In this document: piece after piece, positions 31,476-40,097 of the stretch
Position numbering within the stretch: the stretch's first letter is position 1
Layout of the letters: the number at the start of each line of letters is the position of its first letter
Notes under the pieces: model-generated
Databases searched by the model: none
Told to the model about the DNA's origin: nothing
Seen by the model: only the letters and a program-made list of their open reading frames with translations
Assembly (NCBI RefSeq): GCF_013034685.1
Contig: NZ_WQGO01000009.1
Location: 58,644 to 122,643 of the forward strand
DNA length: 64,000 bases
Direction: 5' to 3'
From: Ruegeria lacuscaerulensis
GTDB lineage: Bacteria; Pseudomonadota; Alphaproteobacteria; Rhodobacterales; Rhodobacteraceae
Program-made: the position numbers and the translations under genes

Positions 31476-34106
31476 ATGGCTATTCCTAACGCAATGGACG
31501 ACATCGGTTTATTCTCTGTCAGCGAAGACGATGTTCTAAAGGTTAATCCAAGCAACAGTGTTCTGGACAACGATACGGATACCGATGGGGATGGCCTGGC
31601 GGCCAGTATCACCGGCAATCCTCAGAACCCGCTGTTCGACTTTAAGACGAATGGAACGTTCACCTATGACGCCCGCTATCATGGCGTTTTGTATATAGAC
31701 ACCGATGGCACCGACCCAACGCTGAGTGACATGACTGATGGTGACGTCACGCTGACCAACGGGTTCGACTCGTTGGGGGCAGGGGCCATCGTCTACGACA
31801 CCTTCACCTACGAGGCCAATGACGGCCAGGACGGGGATGAGGCGACGGTCAGCGTCATGATCCTCGGCGAAAACGATGACCCGGACGCGGTCGATGACGC
31901 GGTCGAGTTCGATCAGGACACGACCGACAATGTCAGTATTGATGTCGTGTTCAACGACACGGATGTGGATATCTGGCCCACGGCTGACAAGCTTGACCTT
32001 GAGGTCATCGGAATTGCAGACATCGCGGATGAAGCCGGCCCGGCAGGTGGCTCGGACAATTCACTGGGCGACGGGTTGATGATCACGACCGATACCGGTG
32101 GCACAGTTCAACTGGATGCGGGCACTGGCGAGTTGGTCTACACCGCTGCTGAAGGCTTCTTTGGCATCGATACGTTCGAATACACAGTCAGCGATGGCAA
32201 TGGCGGTGAAGATACGGGCGTTGTCCGCGTCACTGTTTTGCCCGGCAATGAGGCGCCCGACGCTGTGGACGACACACGGACCATCAGCGAAGACGCGGGT
32301 GAAACCAGTATGGCAACTGTGTTGGGCAATGACACAGATGTCGATGACGCGCCGTTGATTGCTGCTGAATTGTCTACAGATATCGGCAGCGCCCTGACGC
32401 GCGTGGATGACATGGGCAACCCCATTGCGGGCAACACCGGTATTTTGGTCGATTTCAACGCAGACGGCACCTTCGACTATGACCCCAATGCTGAGTTTGA
32501 AAGCCTGGGTGTTGGCGAAACCGCCTATATCGAGTTCGACTACATTGCCTATGACGGAGAGGGCGCCTCGGACTCTGCGACGGTCACGATTGAGGTTCAG
32601 GGTCAGAATGACGGCCCGAACGGTTCGAACGGGTCGGCGACGGTTTATGAACGTGGCTTGTCCACTGGAACACAGCCCGAACCGAACACAATACCCGACT
32701 CGGGGAGCAATTCAGACATTGTCCAAACGATTGACCTGAACATCAGCGACCCGGACACAAATGACATGCCGTTTCTGTCCAGCACATCAGCCGCGATGAA
32801 CTATACCCCTGGCGACGAGATCGCGGGGCTCTATGGGACATTGGCGATCAACAATGACGGAACGGTGACGTATACGCTGACCGGCTCTGCCGAACATGAC
32901 ACGGACGGCGTAACCGAACAGGAAATGTTCACCGTCTATGTGCTGGACGGAAATGGAGGCTCCAAGGCGCTGACGGTTACAATTGACGTCAAGGATGACA
33001 GCCCCTATCTGGGCAATTCCCCGGTTGCGGATGAAGCCAGTGACAATGACGTCGAAGGCAACACAGTGGGTGCTCCGGTCTCATTCTCGTCCGACACAAA
33101 CAACACCACGTCGGATACGTTCGACTATTTTGAAGGTGCCGATGAGGCGACGTTGTCGGTGACAGCCGTTCCCGCGCGTTTCATGTTGTACGACAGCGAT
33201 CCCGATGCGCCGGGCGGCGAGGTTTATGTCGACTCGGTCTATGATCCGATGACACAAACCGTCACGGGGACGATAGACGGCGGAACGCTGGATGATCAGG
33301 ATCTGTACACTCTGGTACTGAACGACAGTGCTGGTTCGAATACCGGATCCTACCAGTTCACCATGCTTCTTGATCCGCCCTCGGACCTGCTGGACCTCGA
33401 TTTTGACGCGGTCAGCGCCGGTGCGCCGCAAGATGAGTTTATCTTTACTAACCTCGGCAATCTTACGTTCGACGGTGGTTCCGGGAGTGTTGTTGAAGGT
33501 ATGACCAATGGCCAGACCTCATACAATCTGGGGGCCTCTTTCAATACCGAAGCAGGCGATGGCGACTATCGCTTGAACCCGAACAGTGGCGGTGGCTTTG
33601 GAATGGGCGACGGGAATATCGAGATCAACGAGGTCATCGAGATCACCAACATCAACTCGGCAACAACCACAGGGTTCGAGCTGGACGTGACCGGCAATGG
33701 CGGTGGCGTACAAGGCAATGATCCACTGGATCTGGTTTGGGAGGCTTGGGATACCAGCGTCGTTCCACCCGTCTTGATCGACAGCGGGCGGATTGACCTG
33801 ACCCAGATGACCACAACCGACAAGACGGTCGAAGATGTCGCGATTCTGCCCAGTGGCACCTATGACACGCTCTACCTCGCGTTTGATGGCGTCGACAACA
33901 ACGACAAGCTACGGATCAACAACTTCCAGACGCTGACAACAATCGAAGTCGATGACTTTGATTTGGACTTTACCTTGGCGGCAGGGGAAGACGCCTTGGA
34001 TGGCGTCGACCCGACCGGTGACGGTGACGTGGCAGACGGAAGCCCGGCAAGCTTCACGATATACGTGGATGGCACCGACGAAGACTCCGTATTCTCAATT
34101 GTTTAA
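31476..34106 (+). CDS. Large acidic cadherin-like/VCBS-type repeat protein
   Basis: 876 residues, extremely rich in Asp and Gly and with no Cys in the mature part, typical of calcium-binding secreted adhesins. Repeating units of ~100 residues share 'VDDAVEFDQDT..NVSIDVVFNDTDVD', 'YDGEGASDSATVTIEVQGQNDGPNG' and 'VLDNDTDTDGDGL' (cadherin-like / tandem-95 / VCBS). The last ~250 residues ('LLDLDFDAVSAG...') look like a separate beta-sandwich. There is no signal peptide, so export by a type I system is likely, but none is in the window. I chose the ATG after TTTTGGGGGCAAAATA rather than the upstream open frame. A terminator-like hairpin follows. Confidence 0.8.
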   Translation: MAIPNAMDDIGLFSVSEDDVLKVNPSNSVLDNDTDTDGDGLAASITGNPQNPLFDFKTNGTFTYDARYHGVLYIDTDGTDPTLSDMTDGDVTLTNGFDSLGAGAIVYDTFTYEANDGQDGDEATVSVMILGENDDPDAVDDAVEFDQDTTDNVSIDVVFNDTDVDIWPTADKLDLEVIGIADIADEAGPAGGSDNSLGDGLMITTDTGGTVQLDAGTGELVYTAAEGFFGIDTFEYTVSDGNGGEDTGVVRVTVLPGNEAPDAVDDTRTISEDAGETSMATVLGNDTDVDDAPLIAAELSTDIGSALTRVDDMGNPIAGNTGILVDFNADGTFDYDPNAEFESLGVGETAYIEFDYIAYDGEGASDSATVTIEVQGQNDGPNGSNGSATVYERGLSTGTQPEPNTIPDSGSNSDIVQTIDLNISDPDTNDMPFLSSTSAAMNYTPGDEIAGLYGTLAINNDGTVTYTLTGSAEHDTDGVTEQEMFTVYVLDGNGGSKALTVTIDVKDDSPYLGNSPVADEASDNDVEGNTVGAPVSFSSDTNNTTSDTFDYFEGADEATLSVTAVPARFMLYDSDPDAPGGEVYVDSVYDPMTQTVTGTIDGGTLDDQDLYTLVLNDSAGSNTGSYQFTMLLDPPSDLLDLDFDAVSAGAPQDEFIFTNLGNLTFDGGSGSVVEGMTNGQTSYNLGASFNTEAGDGDYRLNPNSGGGFGMGDGNIEINEVIEITNINSATTTGFELDVTGNGGGVQGNDPLDLVWEAWDTSVVPPVLIDSGRIDLTQMTTTDKTVEDVAILPSGTYDTLYLAFDGVDNNDKLRINNFQTLTTIEVDDFDLDFTLAAGEDALDGVDPTGDGDVADGSPASFTIYVDGTDEDSVFSIV

Positions 34107-34118
34107 GGCAAAATCCAA

Positions 34119-34148
34119 TGAGGCGGTCAGTATGCACTGGCCGCCTCA
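34119..34148 (+). terminator. Terminator-like hairpin after repeat protein
   Basis: TGAGGCGGTCAG and CTGGCCGCCTCA form a 12-bp stem with one G-T pair and a 6-base loop, 13 bases after the stop. No T-tract follows, so it may act as a 3'-end stabiliser or need Rho. Confidence 0.5.
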
Positions 34149-34330
34149 GCTTGACGATCTAAAAAATACCCGCTGACAGTTTTATTGAATCGTGCATGCG
34201 GGAATTTGAGGGTAATTTGCAATGTTTGAGGTGCTGATCGTCGCGCCAAGCGGAACAATTCAAGCCGTTTTCAAAAAATTATCCGCAGATTTGGATCAAA
34301 AAATAGCCGAAAACGGGGGAAGTTCACGGA

Positions 34331-34345
34331 TTAACATTGGGTTAA
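34331..34345. promoter_or_regulatory. CtrA-like box TTAA-N7-TTAA
   Basis: TTAACATTGGGTTAA matches the full CtrA consensus TTAA-N7-TTAA of alphaproteobacteria exactly. It lies 46 bases upstream of the small membrane-protein gene at 34391, a sensible distance for an activator. In Rhodobacterales CtrA governs motility, gene transfer agent and related genes. Confidence 0.5.
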
Positions 34346-34390
34346 TTTGGCCCCCGGTAAATTGCAGGTGTAGTTGTTAAAGAGTTGAGC

Positions 34391-34597
34391 ATGGTTAAGC
34401 TGAACAAATATCTGACAGAGCTGTTTCCGGTCGAATGGAAGTCTTCTATTCCGGGGTTGAAAACGACCGGAGACGGCTCTTCTAAGTCCATCCGGCTAGG
34501 GCTGGAACTGGCTGTTCCTGCATCTGTTTTCTTTCTGTTGCTGGCCTATTGCCTGCACAAAGCCAGTGTCGAAAACTACGTTTCCGTTCTGATGTGA
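34391..34597 (+). CDS. Small membrane protein (68 aa), possible
   Basis: MVKLNKYLTELFPVEWKSS... with a single hydrophobic segment (about 41-58, 'LELAVPASVFFLLLAYCL') near the C-terminus. The ribosome-binding site is weak. Support comes from the CtrA-like box upstream and the isolated position. No family recognised. Confidence 0.4.
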   Translation: MVKLNKYLTELFPVEWKSSIPGLKTTGDGSSKSIRLGLELAVPASVFFLLLAYCLHKASVENYVSVLM

Positions 34598-34659
34598 TGC
34601 ATCCAGTCCGCTTTGGGCTGGTAGCCAAGCCTAAGTGATTTGTCGCGGACGAACAAAGA

Positions 34660-36000
34660 TCACGCCGCGGATTTCTCGGCTTTTTCCATTTCCTTAATGA
34701 TCAGCACGCGCAGGATTTCGCGGAACTTATCCATGTTCCGTTTGAGCAAGGTTTCCATCAACGAACTACCCAGGCCAGCGTCCATTAAGAATTTCGCCGC
34801 AGCCTTGCCCAATTTGACGTTGTCCTCGCCCATAAGCTCTTTGGGGCCGCTTTTGAGCCATGGCAGAAGCAGTTTCTCAAGTTCCATTTTGCTAAGAACC
34901 TTCAGCATTGCTGACGTTCCAAGCTGGGTTGCAAAACGGCGCAATGCCAGAGGCAGCAGACGCTCGGGCGCGACCGAACGGATATAGACTTCAAGGCCAA
35001 GCTGCCCGCCGCGTTTTTCCAGAACCTTGGCCGCTATCTTCAATTCGGCGTTGATTATGCCCTTGGGCACGAGTCTGGTTGCCGCGCGTTCCGACCACGT
35101 TTTCAAAAAGGCCGGGCTAAGGGCACTGGTTGTGATATAGGGGCGCGCAAGTTTGACTACCCCACCCACAATCAACCCTGCAGCAGCCCCCGTGATCGCA
35201 TTCTTCACCATTCTTTCGCTGATTTCTTTTGTCGACATCTGCTTTTCGCCTGCGATTTCACGGCCAATGGCGTCGTAGCCGTCAAAGGCCAACCCTGTAA
35301 CGGTGGCGGCTGTGGCGTTCAGAACGATCCCTGCGCCCAACCCGGCCGGAGGGCAGGCGGTCAGAATAAGCGCGCAGGTCGCGAATTCACCCGCCGCTCG
35401 CACATATCCCGCCTGTTTGATCTTTTTCGCCGTGGCATCAATCAGGCCATGAACCCATGCGATGACGGCATTGTTGTAATTCACGACAGCCGCGTCGCAG
35501 GCGACCAGGGCTTTCTTGAACCCCTTGTAGTCGCGCCCGCTGACGGTTTTGGCCAATGTTTTGTAGGCCGCCGCTGCTTTGGTGTAGTAGGGGCGCGGAT
35601 CTTCGGCGCGGCTTACCGCGTTGATGAACGTGTAGACATAGCGCTGTTGGTTGTTGATCTCGATCTGGGCATTGTGACGATCACAGGCAGCGTAGAAATT
35701 GATCCGCTGATGTTCCAGCGCGCGGTCCATTACGCGATGGACCTCTTTGACCGTAGCTTTGTAACCGCGTTCATCCAGCAGAACATTGCGCTTACCGTCC
35801 GAGACCACATAAGCCTTTGTTTTCGGGTTAAGAACCCAAACGACTTCTCCCTTTTTGAGCGCTTCACCTTTCTTCAGACGCACCGAGACTTTCTTGTTCT
35901 TGGAATATTTCAGGATCGCGTTTTGATCCTTGATTTTATATTGCTTTACGATCGAGGCCAGCGTGCCGCCGTCCTTTGCCTTATGCGAAATCCAAATCAC
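34660..36000 (-). CDS. Orphan LysM-like protein with glycine-zipper segment
   Basis: 446 residues, Lys/Ala rich, with no signal peptide. The N-terminal ~65 residues ('DGGTLASIVKQYKIKDQNAILKYSKNKK', then 'LKKGEALKKGEVVWVLNP') have the LysM-like layout often found on secretion-system-linked effectors. The middle contains small-residue hydrophobic stretches ('ALILTACPPAGLGAGIVLNATAATVTG', 'AITGAAAGLIVGGVVKLA') that look like glycine-zipper membrane-inserting helices. The C-terminal ~150 residues are amphipathic and basic. There is no cognate immunity gene or secretion locus nearby. A membrane-active effector is possible, unproven. Confidence 0.7.
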   Translation of the reverse strand: MIWISHKAKDGGTLASIVKQYKIKDQNAILKYSKNKKVSVRLKKGEALKKGEVVWVLNPKTKAYVVSDGKRNVLLDERGYKATVKEVHRVMDRALEHQRINFYAACDRHNAQIEINNQQRYVYTFINAVSRAEDPRPYYTKAAAAYKTLAKTVSGRDYKGFKKALVACDAAVVNYNNAVIAWVHGLIDATAKKIKQAGYVRAAGEFATCALILTACPPAGLGAGIVLNATAATVTGLAFDGYDAIGREIAGEKQMSTKEISERMVKNAITGAAAGLIVGGVVKLARPYITTSALSPAFLKTWSERAATRLVPKGIINAELKIAAKVLEKRGGQLGLEVYIRSVAPERLLPLALRRFATQLGTSAMLKVLSKMELEKLLLPWLKSGPKELMGEDNVKLGKAAAKFLMDAGLGSSLMETLLKRNMDKFREILRVLIIKEMEKAEKSAA

Positions 36001-36206
36001 GAAGCGTTCCTCTCCAATCCAGCTGGCAAAATGGGATCAGAGGGCAACTTCCCGCCATCCTCCCGCGGGTGCATGCACAACCAGGCCGCCACTGAGCCGA
36101 TCTGCCGTTCAATAGCGGTAAGCTATGTGGTCCAAGTGTCCGGGTTGTGTCGCATGTTGTATCAATTGTATCAGCCGTGCCGAACGCTCCGATTGCCCCT
36201 TGTCGT

Positions 36207-37241
36207 TTATGAATTGGTGCCCGTAGTTGCCTTGGTGCGCGGGGCAATGGATGGCGCGTATCCCACCCAAGTTTTGAACGCTCGGGTAAAGTTGGCCATG
36301 TCGCTATACCCCAGCCTGTGGGCGATCTCGGTCAAGCCCAAATCCGTATCGCGCAACAAGCTTAAGGCGCGGCGATGACGGACCTTGCTCAGCAATGTTC
36401 GAAAGGACTGCCCTTCAAGCGTCAGGCGCCGTTGAAGAGTGCGCTTACTCATGCTCATGCGACGTGCAACGGAGTCCAGTTCAGGGGTGCCTTCAAACAT
36501 ATCCAGCAGGATGCAGGCCTCCAACGCGATAATGAAGTCGCTGCCGGGCGCTGTCATTTTTGCCTGAACATCCGCCCAGCACATAGACGCCTCAGCCATG
36601 CTGTGTTGCAATGGCGGCGTATCCAACTCAATAGCGGTCAGCGGCAGGGACAGCGCCGAGCGGCCGTAAAGCGGCTGACACTGCAACAAATCGCGTAATT
36701 CATCCCCTTGGCCTCGGTCGGGGTAGTCAATTTCGATCCACCGCGGTCGCCAGCTAGGACCAAGGAAGCGTCGGACAAATCCCAGCATCAATGGGATGTT
36801 GTGGTCGCTGTGGGCGCAGATGGGGACGTCATCACCGCGCGGGACGAAATAGCGCATGATTCCGCCGCTGCGCATTTCAACCAACCAAACGCGGGGGCCG
36901 TTCTGGAACAGGGGCATGGCCCGCGCAAGACGATGAATCCCTTGACGCAACGTAGGGGCCTGACCGGCAAATTCGAACCACGGACCAATTTCCGCCCCGG
37001 ACATGCCAAGCCCGACATGCAATCCGAAAAACGGGTGGCCCGACACGCGTTCAGCCTCGGCAAAAACACCGACCATTGCCGATAGCGGGATTCGCACAAA
37101 CCGATCGTTCAGCACATCAATCGGAATGTTGGCCCGTTCAAAGACTCGCTCAACCGCTGCCGGTCCGGCGCAGCTTTGCAGCCGGTCCGGCAAATGTCCC
37201 ATCCCGGCTGCGGTCGTGGTGGCGGTTTTTAGTTTTGACAT
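36207..37241 (-). CDS. AraC-family regulator (N-terminal Arabinose_bd type)
   Basis: 344 residues. The N-terminal ~200 residues belong to the OruR/ArgR-like 'arabinose-binding' ligand domain of AraC proteins. The C-terminal ~100 hold two HTH motifs ('LDSVARRMSMSKRTLQRRLTLEGQSFRTLL' and 'LGLTEIAHRLGYSDMANFTRAFKTWVGYAPS'). Divergent from the first sulfatase gene with a 247-base gap containing an inverted repeat; probably its activator. Confidence 0.9.
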   Translation of the reverse strand: MSKLKTATTTAAGMGHLPDRLQSCAGPAAVERVFERANIPIDVLNDRFVRIPLSAMVGVFAEAERVSGHPFFGLHVGLGMSGAEIGPWFEFAGQAPTLRQGIHRLARAMPLFQNGPRVWLVEMRSGGIMRYFVPRGDDVPICAHSDHNIPLMLGFVRRFLGPSWRPRWIEIDYPDRGQGDELRDLLQCQPLYGRSALSLPLTAIELDTPPLQHSMAEASMCWADVQAKMTAPGSDFIIALEACILLDMFEGTPELDSVARRMSMSKRTLQRRLTLEGQSFRTLLSKVRHRRALSLLRDTDLGLTEIAHRLGYSDMANFTRAFKTWVGYAPSIAPRTKATTGTNS

Positions 37242-37331
37242 CGTTAATGCTGATTTTATCTATGTATTACTTTGGAGACGGAGCAAATTATTGAGGTATA
37301 TAAATTTTTGCACGGCTCTGGCGTGAAATGA

Positions 37332-37354
37332 CAAGTGAAATGTGCTATCACTTG
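37332..37354. promoter_or_regulatory. 7-bp inverted repeat upstream of sulfatase 1
   Basis: CAAGTGA and TCACTTG are perfect reverse complements with a 9-base spacer, centre spacing about 1.5 helical turns. It lies between the divergent AraC regulator and sulfatase 1. A plausible operator for the regulator or for another dimeric factor. Confidence 0.4.
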
Positions 37355-37488
37355 ATACGCGTGGACAGGATGTAAGTTGTCATCACACAGCCCGAGGCGT
37401 CTTGGGCAGCCGGGGGGCGTGACATCGTATCCATGTCCACAAGCCGAAGGCACTACCCCCGGTTATTTCGAGTTCAGGGAGACAAACA

Positions 37489-39054
37489 TTGCTTTTATTC
37501 CGACAATTAGTCAAACGGGCCGCCCGTCCGCTCAGCGGTGGGGTTCTGGCGCTGGCCGCTCTGGGCGCGCCGGTGTTGGCCCAGGGCGCGAACGACACAC
37601 CGAATTTCCTGGTCATCTGGGGCGACGATATCGGGTATTGGAACATCAGCGCCTATAATCAGGGCATGATGGGGTATGAAACCCCCAATATCGACCGGAT
37701 TGCCAATGAAGGGATGTTGTTCACGCACAGCTACGGGGAACAGTCCTGTACCGCAGGGCGTGCGGCCTTCGTCACGGGTCAGTCAGGGTTTCGCACAGGT
37801 CTGCTGAAAGTGGGTCTGCCGGGGGCCAAGGAAGGCATGTCGCCGAAAGATCCCAGCATTGCCGAATACATGCGCTCCAAGGGGTATATGACCGGGCAAT
37901 ATGGCAAGAACCATTTGGGTGATCTGGACGAACACCTGCCCACCAACCACGGATTTGATGAGTTCTTCGGCAACCTCTATCACCTGAACGCCGAAGAAGA
38001 GCCTGAAAACGAGGATTATCCCAAAGATCCGGCCTTCCGCGAACAGTTCGGCCCGCGCGGTGTGATCCGGTCATCAGCGGACGGTTCGGTCGAGGATACC
38101 GGCCCGCTGACCCGCAAACGGATGGAGACCATAGATGAGGAAGTCACAGCCGGGGCACTGGACTTCATGCAGCGCGCCCATGATCAGGGTAAGCCGTTCT
38201 TCCTGTGGTACAACACCACGCGGATGCATATCCACACGCATCTCAAGGAAGAAAGTCAGGGCGTGACCGGGCTGGGCGTCTATCCTGATGGCATGGTCGA
38301 ACATGACGGCATGGTCGGCCAGATGCTGGACAAGCTGGATGAGCTTGGCATCGCCGACAACACCGTCGTAATGTATTCAACCGACAACGGGGCCGAGGTG
38401 TTCTCGTGGCCCGATGGTGGCACTACGCCGTTCCGAGGTGAAAAGAACGACAACTGGGAAGGCGGTTATCGCGTTCCAATGATGATCAAATGGCCCGGCG
38501 TTATTGAGCCCGGTCGCAAGTCAAACCAGATCATCAGCCATTTGGACTGGTTCCCGACCTTCATGTCCGCGCTGGGCGATCCTGACATGAAGGAGCGCAT
38601 GCTCACCGAGGCCCCCTTTGGCGAAGAAAACGAGCCCGTCCATCTGGATGGCTATGACTTCATGCCGTATTTCCGAGGGGAAACTGAGGTCGGCCCGCGG
38701 CGCGAGTTCATCTATTTCTCGGATGGCGGCGATCTGGTGAACCTGCGTTACAACCGCTGGAAAGTGGTCTTTGCCGAACAGCGCGCCCATGGGTTCGACG
38801 TCTGGCAGGAACCGCTGACTTTCTTGCGTCTACCCAAGATCATCGACCTGTATTCCGACCCGTTCGAGCGGGCGCAGGACGAATCCATCGGCTATTCCCG
38901 CTGGCGTCTGGACCGGACCTATCTGCTGGTACCCGCGCAGGCCATTGTGGCGCAGTTCCTTGGCACGTTCCAGGACTACCCGCCACGTCAGGAACCGGCC
39001 AGCTTCTCAATTGATCAGGTCCTGAGAAGCCTGCAAACAGCCGGCAGTCAGTAA
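37489..39054 (+). CDS. Periplasmic sulfatase 1 (arylsulfatase family, C-T-A-G-R type)
   Basis: 521 residues with a signal peptide ending 'GAPVLA-QGAN'. Metal-binding 'WGDDIG' (Asp46/47), then the formylglycine motif Cys87-T-A-G-R91, 'GKNHLGDL', 'STDNGAEVFSWPDGGTTPFRGEKNDNWEGGYRVPM' for the second metal pair and substrate Lys. It hydrolyses sulfate esters after Cys is turned to formylglycine. The motif is C-x-A-x-R rather than C-x-P-x-R, so an anaerobic-type SME or a relaxed FGE would be needed; neither is in the window. The start is TTG after GGGAG. It leads a run of same-strand genes reaching 48345. Confidence 0.92.
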   Translation: MLLFRQLVKRAARPLSGGVLALAALGAPVLAQGANDTPNFLVIWGDDIGYWNISAYNQGMMGYETPNIDRIANEGMLFTHSYGEQSCTAGRAAFVTGQSGFRTGLLKVGLPGAKEGMSPKDPSIAEYMRSKGYMTGQYGKNHLGDLDEHLPTNHGFDEFFGNLYHLNAEEEPENEDYPKDPAFREQFGPRGVIRSSADGSVEDTGPLTRKRMETIDEEVTAGALDFMQRAHDQGKPFFLWYNTTRMHIHTHLKEESQGVTGLGVYPDGMVEHDGMVGQMLDKLDELGIADNTVVMYSTDNGAEVFSWPDGGTTPFRGEKNDNWEGGYRVPMMIKWPGVIEPGRKSNQIISHLDWFPTFMSALGDPDMKERMLTEAPFGEENEPVHLDGYDFMPYFRGETEVGPRREFIYFSDGGDLVNLRYNRWKVVFAEQRAHGFDVWQEPLTFLRLPKIIDLYSDPFERAQDESIGYSRWRLDRTYLLVPAQAIVAQFLGTFQDYPPRQEPASFSIDQVLRSLQTAGSQ

Positions 39055-39077
39055 CGGCCTAGACCGGACAAAACTTC

Positions 39078-39105
39078 ATGGCGCGGAGCGATGCCGCGCC
39101 ATTTT
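39078..39105 (+). terminator. Terminator/attenuator between sulfatase 1 and HAD gene
   Basis: ATGGCGCGG and CCGCGCCAT form a 9-bp GC-rich stem with a 7-base loop, followed by TTT (T-rich end short). Could end sulfatase 1 transcripts partially and lower expression of the downstream cluster. Confidence 0.65.
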
Positions 39106-39125
39106 CGCAACAAAAGAGATTTCTC

Positions 39126-40097
39126 ATGAAACGCTATGTTTTTGCCGTGGCTGCCTTGCCGTTTGGTTCTTTTCCCGCGCTGGCCGATCCGCTGGCGTCC
39201 TGGAACGACACCGCCACCAAAGCCGCCATTATCGACTTTGTCGAACGGGTGAGCGATCCGAACTCTTCCGATTTCGTCCCCGAAGAGGCCCGCATTGCGA
39301 CCTTTGATAATGACGGCACGCTGTGGGGTGAACAGCCGGTTTATTTCCAGCTTATCTACGCACTCGACCGCCTGAAGGAAAAGGCTGAGGCGGACCCATC
39401 GATCCTGACCTCGGATGTCCTAAAGGCTGCCGCTGCAGGCGATATGGCCGCCGTCGCCGACGGGGGAGAGGCTGGTTTAATGGAAATCCTGAACGTGTCC
39501 CATTCGGGTCTGTCGGTGGACGCATTTCAGGCCGATGTGGCCGACTGGATCGCTACCGCCCGGCACCCGGACACCAACCGGCCCTATAACGAGATGGTCT
39601 ATGCCCCCATGCTCGAGTTGCTGGATTACCTCGAGGCCGAAGGGTTCCAGACCTGGATCGTCTCGGGCGGTGGCCTGCATTTCATGCGCGCCTTCGCCAG
39701 CGAGACCTATGGCATCCCGATCAACCGCATCGTCGGCTCGGTCACGCCCACCAGCTATGAGGTCGTGGATGGCGTTCCAGTGGTCATGAAAGGCCCCGGC
39801 ATCGCCTTTCTGGATGACAAGGCGGGCAAACCGGTGGGGATCGACTCGCATATCGGGCGGCGTCCGATCTTTGTGGGCGGCAACTCGGACGGCGATTTCC
39901 AGATGCTGGAATATGCCACCGCAGGCGACGGCCCGGCGCTTGGCGTGATCGTGCATCATACGGATGCCGACCGCGAATACGCCTATGACCGCGACAGCCA
40001 TATCGGCAAGCTGGTGCACGGGCTGGATGAGGCGGACGCCCGCGGCTGGGTCATCATCGACATGAAAGAGGATTGGGCGAAAGTATGGCCGGAATGA
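39126..40097 (+). CDS. Secreted HAD-family phosphatase
   Basis: 323 residues with a signal peptide (MKRYVFAVAALPFGSFPALA-DP). HAD motif I 'TFDNDGTLW' with nucleophile Asp61 and Asp63, motif II 'WIVSGGG', motif III Lys near 'VVMKGPG', motif IV 'GNSDGDFQML'. It resembles periplasmic phosphoserine-phosphatase-like HADs. Exported phosphatases release phosphate from unknown organics. The last codons overlap the MoxR gene start. Confidence 0.88.
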   Translation: MKRYVFAVAALPFGSFPALADPLASWNDTATKAAIIDFVERVSDPNSSDFVPEEARIATFDNDGTLWGEQPVYFQLIYALDRLKEKAEADPSILTSDVLKAAAAGDMAAVADGGEAGLMEILNVSHSGLSVDAFQADVADWIATARHPDTNRPYNEMVYAPMLELLDYLEAEGFQTWIVSGGGLHFMRAFASETYGIPINRIVGSVTPTSYEVVDGVPVVMKGPGIAFLDDKAGKPVGIDSHIGRRPIFVGGNSDGDFQMLEYATAGDGPALGVIVHHTDADREYAYDRDSHIGKLVHGLDEADARGWVIIDMKEDWAKVWPE

